A stretch of 64,000 nucleotides of DNA from assembly GCF_001428625.1 (NCBI RefSeq), contig NZ_LMIE01000004.1:118966-182965 (forward strand), read 5' to 3'. Origin of the DNA: Hydrogenophaga sp. Root209. GTDB lineage: Bacteria > Pseudomonadota > Gammaproteobacteria > Burkholderiales > Burkholderiaceae_C. Shown piece by piece: positions 19,088 to 30,058 of the stretch. Under the pieces are notes generated by a model, which searched no databases, had not been told where the DNA came from, and saw only the letters and a list, made by a program, of their open reading frames with translations. Both the position numbers and the translations under genes were made by a program. Numbering within the stretch: the first letter of the stretch is position 1; each line of letters opens with the position of its first letter.

Positions 19088-21805
19088 TCAGGAACCACGT
19101 GCCGAGTCGTGCTGCGGCGTGACAAGCGTGGCAGCCAGGGCGTTTTCAGCATCGCGTGGCAAGGCATGTGTCGCTTCAAACATGTCTTCGCCAGTTTCGG
19201 CCTGACTCGCCTGAGGCAGGGCGGCATCGACCCCGGGGTGGGCGCAACGCCGCAACTGGGCGGCCAGTTCAGCACCCGTCTGGTAACGATCCCCCGGCGA
19301 CTTGGCCAGGGTGCGTTCCAGCACGCCGGCCAGGGCCTGGGAGAGTTCTGGCCGCAGGCTGCGCACACTTGGCGCGGGCTGGTTGGCGATCTGGTACATC
19401 AGCGCGGCCATGGATTCACCCTTGAGCGGCAGCGCGCCCGTGAGCAGCTGAAACAGCATCACACCCAGCGAATACAGGTCAGAGCGGCCGTCCACGTGCA
19501 GGCCGGCGAGCTGTTCGGGCGACATGAAACTGGGCGTGCCCAGCACCATGCCGGTCTTGGTCTTGCTCGACCCGGTGATGCGCGCGATGCCAAAGTCGGT
19601 CACCTTGACCGACCGGGTTGCTGCGTCGTACATGACGTTGGCAGGCTTGATGTCGCGGTGCACCACCTGTTGACGGTGCGCATGATCCAGCGCAGCGGCC
19701 ACCTGTTCGCCGATGACGAGCACGGTGGACACCGGCAGCAGGTTGCCAGCGCGGGTGAACGCCACAAGATCACGACCGGGCAGGAATTCCATGGCGATGA
19801 AGGCCAGATCGTGCTCTTCACCGGCATCAAAGATGGTGACGATGTTGGGGTGTTGCAGCCGGCCCGCCGTCTCGGCCTCCCGGAAGAAGCGTTCACGCAC
19901 ATCGACCAGTTCGGCGCCTTCGAATTCGGCACTGAGCGCCAGTGTCTTGATCGCCACCGTGCGGCCGATCTTGGGATCTCGGCCCTGGTAGACCACGCCC
20001 ATGGCGCCCTTGCCCAGCTCCTTCTCAACCTGATAGCGCCCCAGCATGGGTTTTTCCACGCCGCCGTTGTCCAGCAGCAGGGTGCCACCCGGGTGCGAAG
20101 AGCCGCCCCCGAGCACCACCGTCTCCGACAGGCTCTTCGCTCGCTTCAAGCGCCGCTGCACGTCGGCATCGTTGCGGTCCAGCCTGGCCATGTGCTCGTA
20201 CACCGCCTCGGCCTTGTTGAACTGGCGCTTGCGCTCGAAGTCCAGCGCCAGGTGCTTGAGGTTGTCCATCAGTGCGTCGCTGAAAGGCACGCGGCGCATG
20301 CGGTCAAAGGCCATGTCCAGTTGCCCCTGCCCTTGCAGCGCCAGCCCCATCATGCGGTTGGTCTCGGCCGACTCCTCATCGGACTTGGCCTTGCCCGCCT
20401 CGGTGACCAGAAAACGGCGCGTGGTCAGCGCCAGATGACCGATGAGCAGGAGCGCCGCCGGGAACACCAGTTGCAGCCAGGTGGCCGCGACCGACAACAA
20501 ACCAAATTCGATGCCCAGCAGCGCCACAAACAGCACCGCCGTGCAGGCCGCGCCCGCAGCCGCCGACACGCGTGGCAGGACGCCCACGACGTAGCCCACG
20601 ACCAGCAACAGCGCGCCGAGCACCGCCAGACCACCCCAGACCGGCTGCACGATGTGGTGACCACTGAGGATGCTGGAGGTGATGTGGGCCAGGATGGCGG
20701 CCGGCGACATGGCGGCCGCCACCGGCGTGGTGAACAAGGTGCCCACGCCAGCGGCCGTGGCGCCAATGATCACGATCTTGTCGGTGTATTTGCTGGCCGG
20801 GATGCGGCCAGAGAGCACGTCGTAGAACGAGTCCACGGCAAACGCGGGTTTGCCATCGCGATCGGGATAGAACTGGGGCAGCAGGCGGGCAGCGCCGTCG
20901 GTCGGAATCAGGCTGCGGCCCAGTTGCACACCTTCGCCGGGCACCATCAGCATGTCCTTGGCCGTGAGGTTCAGGCTGTTGGCGGCGATGGCGAGGCCCA
21001 TGGAGGGCACGGCAAAACCATCGAACTGGACCAGCAAACCCTCCTGGCGCACCGAGCCGTCGACATCGGGCAACTGATTGAGATGGCCAACGGCTCGAGC
21101 GGCTTCGCCAATGGCCGGCAACGGCTGTTGCGAACGCAGGGCGGACACGCCAAAGGCAGCGCTGTCGGCAATGGCGCTGCGCTGCGCAAACGCAGGCAGG
21201 GGTTGATCAGCGCGGCCTTGCAACTCACCGAGCTCAAACACCGACGGCATGATGACGTTGCCAGCGCGCGCCATGCTGGCCACCAGGCGGGCGTCGGAGT
21301 CGAGCTGTTGCTCGGCTTGGCCGATGAAGCCCTGCAAGCGTCGGCGCCCGTCCTCGCCGAGGTCGGTCAGTGGCGCGCTGCCAGCGGCAGATCCATCGAG
21401 CATCCCGCGCAGTTCGCGCAATTGCACCAGTCCGCGGTCGGTCTGAGGTTCGAAGAAGAAGGCGGTGTGAGCGACGGTCTTGGCCCGGGCGGCACTGAGC
21501 TGGTCAATCAACTGGGCATGCACTTCGCGCGGCCATGGCCAGCGGCCGATGTTGGCGATGCTCTGGTCGTCGATCGCGATGATGGCGATGCGATCGCTGG
21601 GCTGCCGGGCCGTCTGGGTGCTGGCCACGTCGAAAAAGCGGCGCTCCAGCCCACTGAAAAAATCGGTGACGGCGTGCAAGGCAAAGACAGACGCGACGAC
21701 CGCCAAGCCCATGGCGGCGTCCGAGCGCCACAGAGGGCGTATGCGCTTGGGCCGACTCTGGCGTTGGCTGGTGGACACGGATGGGGAAGACCGGGTTGGT
21801 TTCAA
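19088..21805 (-). CDS. CHASE2-domain transmembrane Ser/Thr protein kinase
   Basis: 905 residues. Order: membrane helix near residues 30-50, extracytoplasmic CHASE2 sensor (ERRFFDVAS, IAIDDQSIANIGRWPWPR) to about residue 385, a cluster of three membrane helices (about 390-470), a helical linker, and a C-terminal Hanks kinase from about residue 595. Kinase motifs are intact: GKGAMGVVYQG, VAIK, HRDIKPANV near residue 714, DFGIARI, SPEQL. Output and sensor are thus joined across the inner membrane. The operon with PP2C and FHA forms a reversible phospho-Thr circuit. Signal unknown. Confidence 0.93.
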   Translation of the reverse strand: MKPTRSSPSVSTSQRQSRPKRIRPLWRSDAAMGLAVVASVFALHAVTDFFSGLERRFFDVASTQTARQPSDRIAIIAIDDQSIANIGRWPWPREVHAQLIDQLSAARAKTVAHTAFFFEPQTDRGLVQLRELRGMLDGSAAGSAPLTDLGEDGRRRLQGFIGQAEQQLDSDARLVASMARAGNVIMPSVFELGELQGRADQPLPAFAQRSAIADSAAFGVSALRSQQPLPAIGEAARAVGHLNQLPDVDGSVRQEGLLVQFDGFAVPSMGLAIAANSLNLTAKDMLMVPGEGVQLGRSLIPTDGAARLLPQFYPDRDGKPAFAVDSFYDVLSGRIPASKYTDKIVIIGATAAGVGTLFTTPVAAAMSPAAILAHITSSILSGHHIVQPVWGGLAVLGALLLVVGYVVGVLPRVSAAAGAACTAVLFVALLGIEFGLLSVAATWLQLVFPAALLLIGHLALTTRRFLVTEAGKAKSDEESAETNRMMGLALQGQGQLDMAFDRMRRVPFSDALMDNLKHLALDFERKRQFNKAEAVYEHMARLDRNDADVQRRLKRAKSLSETVVLGGGSSHPGGTLLLDNGGVEKPMLGRYQVEKELGKGAMGVVYQGRDPKIGRTVAIKTLALSAEFEGAELVDVRERFFREAETAGRLQHPNIVTIFDAGEEHDLAFIAMEFLPGRDLVAFTRAGNLLPVSTVLVIGEQVAAALDHAHRQQVVHRDIKPANVMYDAATRSVKVTDFGIARITGSSKTKTGMVLGTPSFMSPEQLAGLHVDGRSDLYSLGVMLFQLLTGALPLKGESMAALMYQIANQPAPSVRSLRPELSQALAGVLERTLAKSPGDRYQTGAELAAQLRRCAHPGVDAALPQASQAETGEDMFEATHALPRDAENALAATLVTPQHDSARGS

Positions 21806-21958
21806 TGCGGGCTGTGTGACTCGCCATACAGCGAGTCTTCACATGGCTCATCGGGCATCTGCGACTGGCATTGAACCCAAGGTGTTGCATTTTGTTTCAA
21901 GGCGCGCGTTAGGAGCAAGCAGATCTGTGTGTTTGATGTCGCACACAAGCCGCGGACG

Positions 21959-21989
21959 AAAAAAAAGGCAACGCAAGCGTTGCCCTTTT
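21959..21989 (-). terminator. Rho-independent terminator after sucCD
   Basis: Stem GGCAACGC-AA-GCGTTGCC with a run of eight A on the plus strand (T-run on the minus strand), 19 nt beyond the sucD stop. The stretch 21806-21958 to its left is the upstream region of the kinase operon and shows no gene. Confidence 0.9.
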
Positions 21990-22007
21990 CACGATGCGCG
22001 CCTCTGT

Positions 22008-22901
22008 TTACAGGAGCGCCTTCAGCAGCTTGGCCATTTCGGACGGGTTGCGCGTGATCGTGAAGCCGCAGGCTTCCATGATCTCCAGCTTGGCATCGGC
22101 CGTGTCGGCGCCACCCGAGATCAGGGCACCGGCATGGCCCATGCGCTTGCCAGCGGGCGCGGTCACGCCGGCGATGAAACCCACGATGGGCTTCTTCATG
22201 TTGTCCTTGCACCAGAGAGCCGCTTCGGCTTCGTCCGGGCCGCCGATCTCACCGATCATGATGACGGCGTCGGTGTCGGGATCGTCGTTGAAGGCCTTCA
22301 TCACGTCGATGTGCTTCAGTCCGTTGATGGGGTCGCCACCGATGCCCACGGCGCTGGACTGGCCCAGGCCGATTTCGGTCAGCTGTGCCACGGCTTCGTA
22401 GGTCAGCGTGCCCGAGCGCGAGACCACGCCGATGCGGCCTTTGCGGTGGATGTGGCCGGGCATGATGCCGATCTTGATCTCGTCGGGGGTGATCAGGCCG
22501 GGGCAGTTCGGGCCCAGCAGCAGGGTGCGCTTGCCACCAGCGGCTTCCTTGGCCTTCATGCGGTTGCGCACTTCGAGCATGTCCTTGACCGGAATGCCTT
22601 CGGTGATGCAGATCGCCAAGTCGAGGTCGGCTTCAACGGCTTCCCAGATGGCAGCGGCAGCGCCTGCGGGCGGCACGTAGATCACCGACACGGTGGCGCC
22701 GGTCGTTGACGCGGCTTCCTTCACGGAGGCGTAGATCGGGATGTTGAAGATCGACTCGCCGGCCTTCTTCGGGTTCACGCCGGCCACGAAGCAGTTCTTG
22801 CCGTTCGCGTATTCCTGGCACTTTTCGGTGTGGAACTGACCGGTCTTGCCCGTGATGCCCTGGGTGATGACCTTGGTGTCTTTGTTGATGTAGATCGACA
22901 T
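22008..22901 (-). CDS. sucD: Succinate-CoA ligase alpha subunit
   Basis: 297 residues from the ATG at 22901; N-terminus SIYINKDTKVITQGITGKTG is the CoA-binding Rossmann start. The phosphohistidine is in the conserved GHAGALISGGADTA near residue 250, and GPNCPGLI is present. Forms the TCA-cycle succinyl-CoA synthetase with SucC, making ATP or GTP from succinyl-CoA. Lies 29 nt after sucC and shares its transcript, ending at the hairpin at 21959. The open frame upstream of 22901 is a shadow of sucC. Confidence 0.97.
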   Translation of the reverse strand: MSIYINKDTKVITQGITGKTGQFHTEKCQEYANGKNCFVAGVNPKKAGESIFNIPIYASVKEAASTTGATVSVIYVPPAGAAAAIWEAVEADLDLAICITEGIPVKDMLEVRNRMKAKEAAGGKRTLLLGPNCPGLITPDEIKIGIMPGHIHRKGRIGVVSRSGTLTYEAVAQLTEIGLGQSSAVGIGGDPINGLKHIDVMKAFNDDPDTDAVIMIGEIGGPDEAEAALWCKDNMKKPIVGFIAGVTAPAGKRMGHAGALISGGADTADAKLEIMEACGFTITRNPSEMAKLLKALL

Positions 22902-22930
22902 GGTGGATTCCTTTTGGCGCGTGCGGGGTG

Positions 22931-24097
<1,167 letters not shown>

Positions 24098-24194
24098 GAG
24101 GGCTCTCTCAGGAATGGGTAGAGGAATCGTCGACCGACCGCAGCGGGCGGGCCGAAAGGCGGGCACTGAAAATCAGCAACCGAGGACTGTATCA

Positions 24195-24209
24195 TGGTGC
24201 ATCGCACCA
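24195..24209. promoter_or_regulatory. Inverted repeat between sucC and argC
   Basis: TGGTGC-ATC-GCACCA, a perfect 6-bp-arm repeat in the divergent promoter region, 98 bp from sucC and 80 bp from argC. Candidate operator; binding protein unknown. Confidence 0.4.
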
Positions 24210-24288
24210 AAATCGCGCACTGCGGACACGCGGCGCACAACGATTGTTGGACGCCCTCCTGAATCCTCACTGACAAGGCAGATCGGCC

Positions 24289-25200
24289 ATGGCCAAGGTT
24301 TTCATCGACGGAGAAGCAGGCACCACCGGACTTCAGATTCGCGAACGGCTGCAGCGCATGCCCACCATCGAGGTGGTGAGCATCGCGCCCGAGCGCCGCA
24401 AGGACCCGGAAGCCAAACGTGAGCTGATGGCGCAGGTGGATCTGGTCATTTTGTGCCTGCACGACGACGCAGCGCGTGAGTCGGTGGCCATGGTCGATGC
24501 GATGGTCGGCCACCAGCCCAAGATCATCGACGCCTCCACCGCGCACCGCACGGCTGCGGGCTGGGTGTACGGCTTTCCCGAGCTCGCTGCCGATCAGCGC
24601 ACGGCCGTGGTCAGCGCGAACCGTGTGGCCAATCCTGGCTGCTATGCCAGCGGCGCCATTGCCATGCTGCGCCCCTTGATCGACGCCGGCGTGCTGCCCG
24701 CCGATCACCCGGTCTGTCTGCCGGCGGTGAGCGGTTATTCGGGTGGCGGGCGAACCATGATCGAGGCCTACGAGAAGGGCGAAGCGCCGGCCTACGAGCT
24801 GTACGCGCTGGGCCAGCAGCACAAGCACATCCCGGAAATCATGGCCTACACCGGCCTCACGCGCCGCCCCATCTTCATCCCGGCGGTGGGCAACTTTGCC
24901 CAGGGCATGCTGGTGGAACTGCCGCTGCACCTGGACACCCTGCCTGGCCAACCCACGCTGGCCGACCTGCACGCGATCTACGCGAAACACTACGCCGGCA
25001 GCGAGTGGGTGAGCGCCGAAGCCGCCAACGAGTCCGGCAAGCTCGACGCGCTCGCGCTCAACGACACGAACAAGCTCGAGATTCGCGTCTTTGGCAACGA
25101 GCAGGCGCACCACGCCGTGGTGGTGGCGCGGCTGGACAACCTGGGCAAAGGTGCCAGCGGCGCCGCGGTGCAAAACCTGAAGCTGATGCTCGGTTTGTAA
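24289..25200 (+). CDS. argC: N-acetyl-gamma-glutamyl-phosphate reductase (short type)
   Basis: 303 residues. Catalyses the NADPH reduction of N-acetylglutamyl phosphate in arginine synthesis. Starts [16 protein letters not shown] (Rossmann GxxGxxG-like); the active-site cysteine is in [10 protein letters not shown] near residue 117, and the histidine lies in the QQHKHIPEI region. The length and the [10 protein letters not shown] start identify the shorter type-2 family rather than the 334-residue E. coli type. Monocistronic by appearance; no other arg gene is near. Confidence 0.94.
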   Translation: MAKVFIDGEAGTTGLQIRERLQRMPTIEVVSIAPERRKDPEAKRELMAQVDLVILCLHDDAARESVAMVDAMVGHQPKIIDASTAHRTAAGWVYGFPELAADQRTAVVSANRVANPGCYASGAIAMLRPLIDAGVLPADHPVCLPAVSGYSGGGRTMIEAYEKGEAPAYELYALGQQHKHIPEIMAYTGLTRRPIFIPAVGNFAQGMLVELPLHLDTLPGQPTLADLHAIYAKHYAGSEWVSAEAANESGKLDALALNDTNKLEIRVFGNEQAHHAVVVARLDNLGKGASGAAVQNLKLMLGL

Positions 25201-25306
25201 GGCGTCCGCGCAGACTGTCGAAAGGCAGGGGCCGCGTTCGTCGTGTGCATGGATGGCCTCGACGTTCTGACGGAGCCACCGCTCGACGAACGCCGAGGAG
25301 ACTCAC

Positions 25307-26866
25307 ATGGCCGCTGCGCAACGCTTGATCGACATCGCCCCGCCCAAGGCCACACGCCGCGAATGGGTCGCTTTGGCCGTGATCGCTTTGCCGTGTCTGG
25401 TCTACGCCATGGACCTCACGGTGCTCAACCTGGCCCTGCCCGCCATCAGTGCCGACCTGCAGCCCACGGCCGCGCAGTTGCTCTGGATCATCGATATCTA
25501 TGGCTTCATGGTCGCGGGTTTCCTGATCACCATGGGCACGCTGGGCGACAAGCTGGGCCGCAGGCGCATGCTGCTCATCGGTGCTGCCGCGTTCGCAGCG
25601 GCCTCGGTGGCCGCCGCCTTGTCCACCACCGCCCACGCCCTGATTGCCACCCGCGCGCTGCTCGGCATCGCCGGTGCCACGCTGGCGCCTTCTACGCTTT
25701 CGCTGATCTCCAACATGTTCCGCGACGAACGCGAGCGACGCGTGGCCATCGGCATCTGGATCTCCAGCTATTCGGTGGGTGGCGCGATCGGTCCGTTGGT
25801 GGGTGGCGTGATCCTTCAGTACTTTGCCTGGCCGGCGATCTTCTGGGCTGCGGTGCCGGTGATGGTGCTGCTGCTCATGGTGGGGCCGTTCCTGCTGCCT
25901 GAGTACCGGGACGCCCACGCCGGTCGGCTGGATCTGGGCAGCGTCGCACTGTCACTTACCGCAGTGCTGGGCGGTGTGTTTGCTCTCAAACAGGCGGCGG
26001 AGGGCCACCTGGGGCCCTTGACCGGGGTGGCTCTGGCCTTGAGCCTCGTTGCGGGTGTGACATTTGTGCGCCGCCAACGCCGCATCGCGTACCCGTTGCT
26101 GGACCTCCAACTGTTTGGTCAACCCCGGTTTGCCGCGGCCATCTGCACGTACGCGCTCACCTCGTTTGCCATGTTCGGGGTTTACATCTTCGTCTCGCAG
26201 CATTTGCAGCTCGTGCTGGGTCTGTCGCCACTGATGGCGGGCCTGTGCACCGTGCCGTGGGCACTGTCCTTCGTGGTGGGCTCCATGCTCACGCCAGCGA
26301 TCGCGCAGCGGCTGCGCGCACCGCAAACCATCGTGGCCGGTCTCGTGGTGGCGGCCGTCGGCTTTGCCGCCATGGCGCTGGTGGACAGCGAGCATGGACT
26401 GGCCTGGCTGATCGGAGGCATGGTGCTCATGGGCCTGGGCATGGCGCCAGTGTTCACCCTGGGCAACGACATCGTCATCAGCTCGGCGCCACCCGAGCGC
26501 GCGGGCGCCGCTTCGGCGCTGTCGGAAACCAGCTCGGAGTTGTCAGGCGCCTTGGGCATTGCCGTGTTCGGCAGCCTGGCCACCAGCCTCTATCGCAGCG
26601 GCTTGCAGGCTCGGATGCCTTCCGGGATGTCGACCGACGCGGTGGCGGGCGCCTCCACGCTGGGGGGCGCACTCACCGTGGCCGAGGCGTTGCCTGCGCC
26701 AGTGGCCGAAGCCCTTCGCAGTGCCGCTCGCATGGCCTTTGTCGATGGCATGCAGGCGGCTGCATGGTTGGGCACGGCCATCATGGTCGCGAGTGCGCTG
26801 CTGGCCTGGCGCATGCTGCGCGGCCCGATCGCGCCCGCCGTCGCCTCGCCCTCCAGACCTGGATGA
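25307..26866 (+). CDS. MFS drug efflux pump, DHA2 (SmvA/QacA-like)
   Basis: 519 residues with about 14 membrane segments. Motif D1 (LDLTVLNLALP-like: YAMDLTVLNLALPAI), motif A (GTLGDKLGRRRMLLIG) and the antiporter motif C (GGAIGPLVGGVI) place it in the 14-TM DHA2 drug:H+ antiporters, nearest SmvA. Good ribosome site GAGGAG. Efflux of quaternary ammonium or dyes is plausible. The C-terminal membrane segments are preceded by a loop rich in Ala and Thr. Convergent with recX (2-nt gap). Confidence 0.87.
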   Translation: MAAAQRLIDIAPPKATRREWVALAVIALPCLVYAMDLTVLNLALPAISADLQPTAAQLLWIIDIYGFMVAGFLITMGTLGDKLGRRRMLLIGAAAFAAASVAAALSTTAHALIATRALLGIAGATLAPSTLSLISNMFRDERERRVAIGIWISSYSVGGAIGPLVGGVILQYFAWPAIFWAAVPVMVLLLMVGPFLLPEYRDAHAGRLDLGSVALSLTAVLGGVFALKQAAEGHLGPLTGVALALSLVAGVTFVRRQRRIAYPLLDLQLFGQPRFAAAICTYALTSFAMFGVYIFVSQHLQLVLGLSPLMAGLCTVPWALSFVVGSMLTPAIAQRLRAPQTIVAGLVVAAVGFAAMALVDSEHGLAWLIGGMVLMGLGMAPVFTLGNDIVISSAPPERAGAASALSETSSELSGALGIAVFGSLATSLYRSGLQARMPSGMSTDAVAGASTLGGALTVAEALPAPVAEALRSAARMAFVDGMQAAAWLGTAIMVASALLAWRMLRGPIAPAVASPSRPG

Positions 26867-26868
26867 GG

Positions 26869-27333
26869 TCAGCTTTCGTCGTCGTCTGGCGTTGATCCAC
26901 CGCGCACCACGCGCCGCACAGCCTCAGCACTGAAGCCGCGCGTGAGCAGGAAGCGCATCTGCTTGCCGTACTCGGCCGCGTCGCGCGGGGGAGCGCCGAA
27001 TTTCTTGCGCCAGACCTCGTGGGCCCGCGCCTGTTCGGTGCCTTGAAGATCGGCCACCGCTTGCGCAACGGCCTCTGGGTTCAGACCCTTGGCCTGCAGC
27101 TCCTGGCGCACGCGCGAGGCACCCAGTTTCACCGAACGCTGGTGCACCACGGATTCGAGCACGCGCTGCTCGTTGATGAAGCCCTTGGCTTCCAACTCGT
27201 CCAGCGCCCGGGTCAACTCACCCGGTTCGGTTTCATGAGCACTGAGCTTGCGCTGCAGCTCGGCCCGCGAATGTTCGCGGCCCGAGAGCAGGCGCAACGC
27301 CCGGCCTTTGAGGGAAATCTGGTTGAAGCCCAT
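26869..27333 (-). CDS. recX: RecA regulatory protein RecX
   Basis: 154 residues from the ATG at 27333 (SLKGRALRLLSGREHSRAEL). Helical repeats typical of RecX: LSGREHSRAEL, LEAKGFINEQRVLESVV, VRQELQAKGL and the terminal FLLTRGFSAEAVRRVV. It caps and inhibits RecA filaments. It follows recA by 127 nt on the same strand with an intergenic GC repeat between them, so expression could be partly uncoupled. Longer open frame upstream is rejected: it runs through the repeat. Confidence 0.94.
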   Translation of the reverse strand: MGFNQISLKGRALRLLSGREHSRAELQRKLSAHETEPGELTRALDELEAKGFINEQRVLESVVHQRSVKLGASRVRQELQAKGLNPEAVAQAVADLQGTEQARAHEVWRKKFGAPPRDAAEYGKQMRFLLTRGFSAEAVRRVVRGGSTPDDDES

Positions 27334-27345
27334 GTCAGGACCTCC

Positions 27346-27417
27346 GCCGGGCCGTCCCAACGAGGGCCAGCGCCCCCTCGGGGGGCAGCGACGACACGAA
27401 GTGCGGAGCGTGGGGGC
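27346..27417 (+). repeat. GC-rich intergenic repeat, copy 2
   Basis: 72 bp in the recA-recX gap; begins GCCGGGCCGTCCCAAC, central GCCCCCTCGGGGGGCAGCG, ends GCGGAGCGTGGGGGC. Same family as copies at 9129-9199 and 32257-32327. Confidence 0.75.
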
Positions 27418-27460
27418 GCATCGCGTCACACGCTCACGGTTGACACCGTGAGTGCACCGC

Positions 27461-28594
<1,134 letters not shown>

Positions 28595-28650
28595 GGGGGC
28601 TCCTGGGCTGGGTTGGAAGGGTTGGCAAAACCTGTGTGGTTGTGTACAGG

Positions 28651-28666
28651 CTGGATGCTTGAACAG
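28651..28666 (-). promoter_or_regulatory. Putative LexA box upstream of recA
   Basis: CTGGATGCTTGAACAG has the CTG-N10-CAG spacing with one mismatch to CTGT-N8-ACAG. A second, looser CTGT...ACAG pair (28632-28649) has the wrong spacing. Located 57 bp from the recA start. Confidence 0.5.
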
Positions 28667-28730
28667 CAGTTTACAGCCGGGTTGAAATCAAACGAGGCAT
28701 TATTTGGTCAGTTTGCCTTACCATTAACGG

Positions 28731-29258
28731 ATGCCGCAAAACACCCCGCAAACGCCCGCAGAACCCGACGACCGCTGGCGAGGCGGCCATCTCGGTCGGC
28801 TGATGGGCCTGGCGCTGCGCCGCTTCGACGAGCGCGTGCTCAGCCTGATGGCGCACGACGCCAATGTGCCGCTGGCGCTCTCCCACCTCGCCGCGCGCGC
28901 GCAGGTGGGCGCGGCGCACATCCACATCACACGCCACCTGGGCCTGCACGGCTCGCGCCTGACCGAGCTGGCGCACCAGGCCGGCATGAGCAAACAGGCC
29001 ATGGGCGACCTGGTCACGCAGTGCGAGGCCTGGGGATTGGTGCGTCGCGAACCCGACCCGCGCGACGCCCGGGCCCGTCGCATCGTCTTCACCGACACCG
29101 GCCTGCTCTGGCTGGACGCCTTCCGCGCCGCGGTGGCGCAAGCCGAGACCGAGTTCCGATCGCAGGTGGGCGATGCGGTCGCCACCGTGGTGGCGCTGGG
29201 CCTGGAGGCCTATGGGTCGGAAGCACCCGGTGCGCGCGCGGCCGTGCCGCCACGGTGA
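28731..29258 (+). CDS. MarR family transcriptional regulator
   Basis: 175 residues with a winged helix-turn-helix: LTELAHQAGMSKQAMGDLVTQCEAWGLVRREPDPRDARARRI matches the MarR DNA-recognition helix and wing in order (read as separate segments). N-terminal part RRFDERVLSLMAHDA is the dimerisation helix. Divergent from recA over 136 bp and not followed by an obvious target, so its own promoter is the likely operator. Ligand unknown. Confidence 0.9.
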   Translation: MPQNTPQTPAEPDDRWRGGHLGRLMGLALRRFDERVLSLMAHDANVPLALSHLAARAQVGAAHIHITRHLGLHGSRLTELAHQAGMSKQAMGDLVTQCEAWGLVRREPDPRDARARRIVFTDTGLLWLDAFRAAVAQAETEFRSQVGDAVATVVALGLEAYGSEAPGARAAVPPR

Positions 29259-29383
29259 AAGCCCGCCACCCGACAGGCTACGGCGTGGGGTATGAGACCT
29301 AAAATGGACCTGGCTTGAATCCCGCGCGCACCCGCGCCGCGGCTCCATAACAATGCTGCCCGATCAGCACAGGAGACTTTCCC

Positions 29384-30058
29384 ATGCGCATCCTGATTGC
29401 AGAAGACGACCAGGTCCTGGCCGACGGCCTGTTGCGCAGCCTGCGAGCGGCTGGCGCCGCGGTGGACCACGTGTCCAGCGGCAGCGAAGCCGACGCGGCC
29501 CTGATGACCAACAACGAGTTCGACCTCTTGATCCTCGACCTGGGCCTGCCGAAGCTGCACGGCCTGGAGGTGCTCAAGCGGCTGCGTTCGCGCGGCTCCA
29601 CCCTGCCGGTGCTGGTGCTCACCGCGGCCGACAGCATCGAGGAGCGCGTGAAGGGACTGGACTACGGGGCCGACGACTACATGGCCAAACCGTTCTCTCT
29701 GCAGGAACTCGAAGCGCGGGTGCGCGCGCTCACCCGCCGCGGCATGGGCGGCAGCACCAACACCATCCGCCACGGCCCGCTCGAATACGACCAGGCCGGG
29801 CGCGTGGCCACCATCGACGGCAAGATGGTCGAACTCTCGGCGCGTGAACTCGGCTTGCTCGAAGTGCTGCTGCAACGAGCCGGGCGCCTGGTCAGCAAGG
29901 ACCAGCTGGTCGAGCGGCTGTGCGAATGGGGCGAAGAGGTGAGCAACAACGCCATCGAGGTCTACATCCACCGCTTGCGCAAGAAGATCGAAAAGGGTCC
30001 GATCCGCATCGCCACGGTGCGCGGCCTGGGCTACTGCCTTGAAAAAATCGCCAGCTGA
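29384..30058 (+). CDS. OmpR-family response regulator (TctD/QseB-like)
   Basis: 224 residues. Receiver domain: acidic EDD near residue 6, phospho-acceptor Asp in LLILDLGLP near residue 51, Thr in VLTAAD, Lys in AKPFSLQEL. A winged-helix DNA-binding domain follows from about residue 125 (ELSARELGLLEVLLQRAGRLV, VYIHRLRKKI, IATVRGLGYCLE). Ribosome site AGGAGA before the ATG. Its last 20 nt overlap the TTG start of the cognate kinase. Confidence 0.94.
   Translation: MRILIAEDDQVLADGLLRSLRAAGAAVDHVSSGSEADAALMTNNEFDLLILDLGLPKLHGLEVLKRLRSRGSTLPVLVLTAADSIEERVKGLDYGADDYMAKPFSLQELEARVRALTRRGMGGSTNTIRHGPLEYDQAGRVATIDGKMVELSARELGLLEVLLQRAGRLVSKDQLVERLCEWGEEVSNNAIEVYIHRLRKKIEKGPIRIATVRGLGYCLEKIAS

Noticed and set aside
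19051-19368. Upstream extension of the PP2C open frame into the kinase gene
   Set aside because: It is a shadow of the kinase in another frame; PP2C homology starts at MNFEYF (19050).
28632-28649. CTGTGTGGTTGTGTACAG as recA LexA box
   Set aside because: Spacing between CTG and CAG is 12 rather than 10 bp, so the adjacent CTGGATGCTTGAACAG is preferred.
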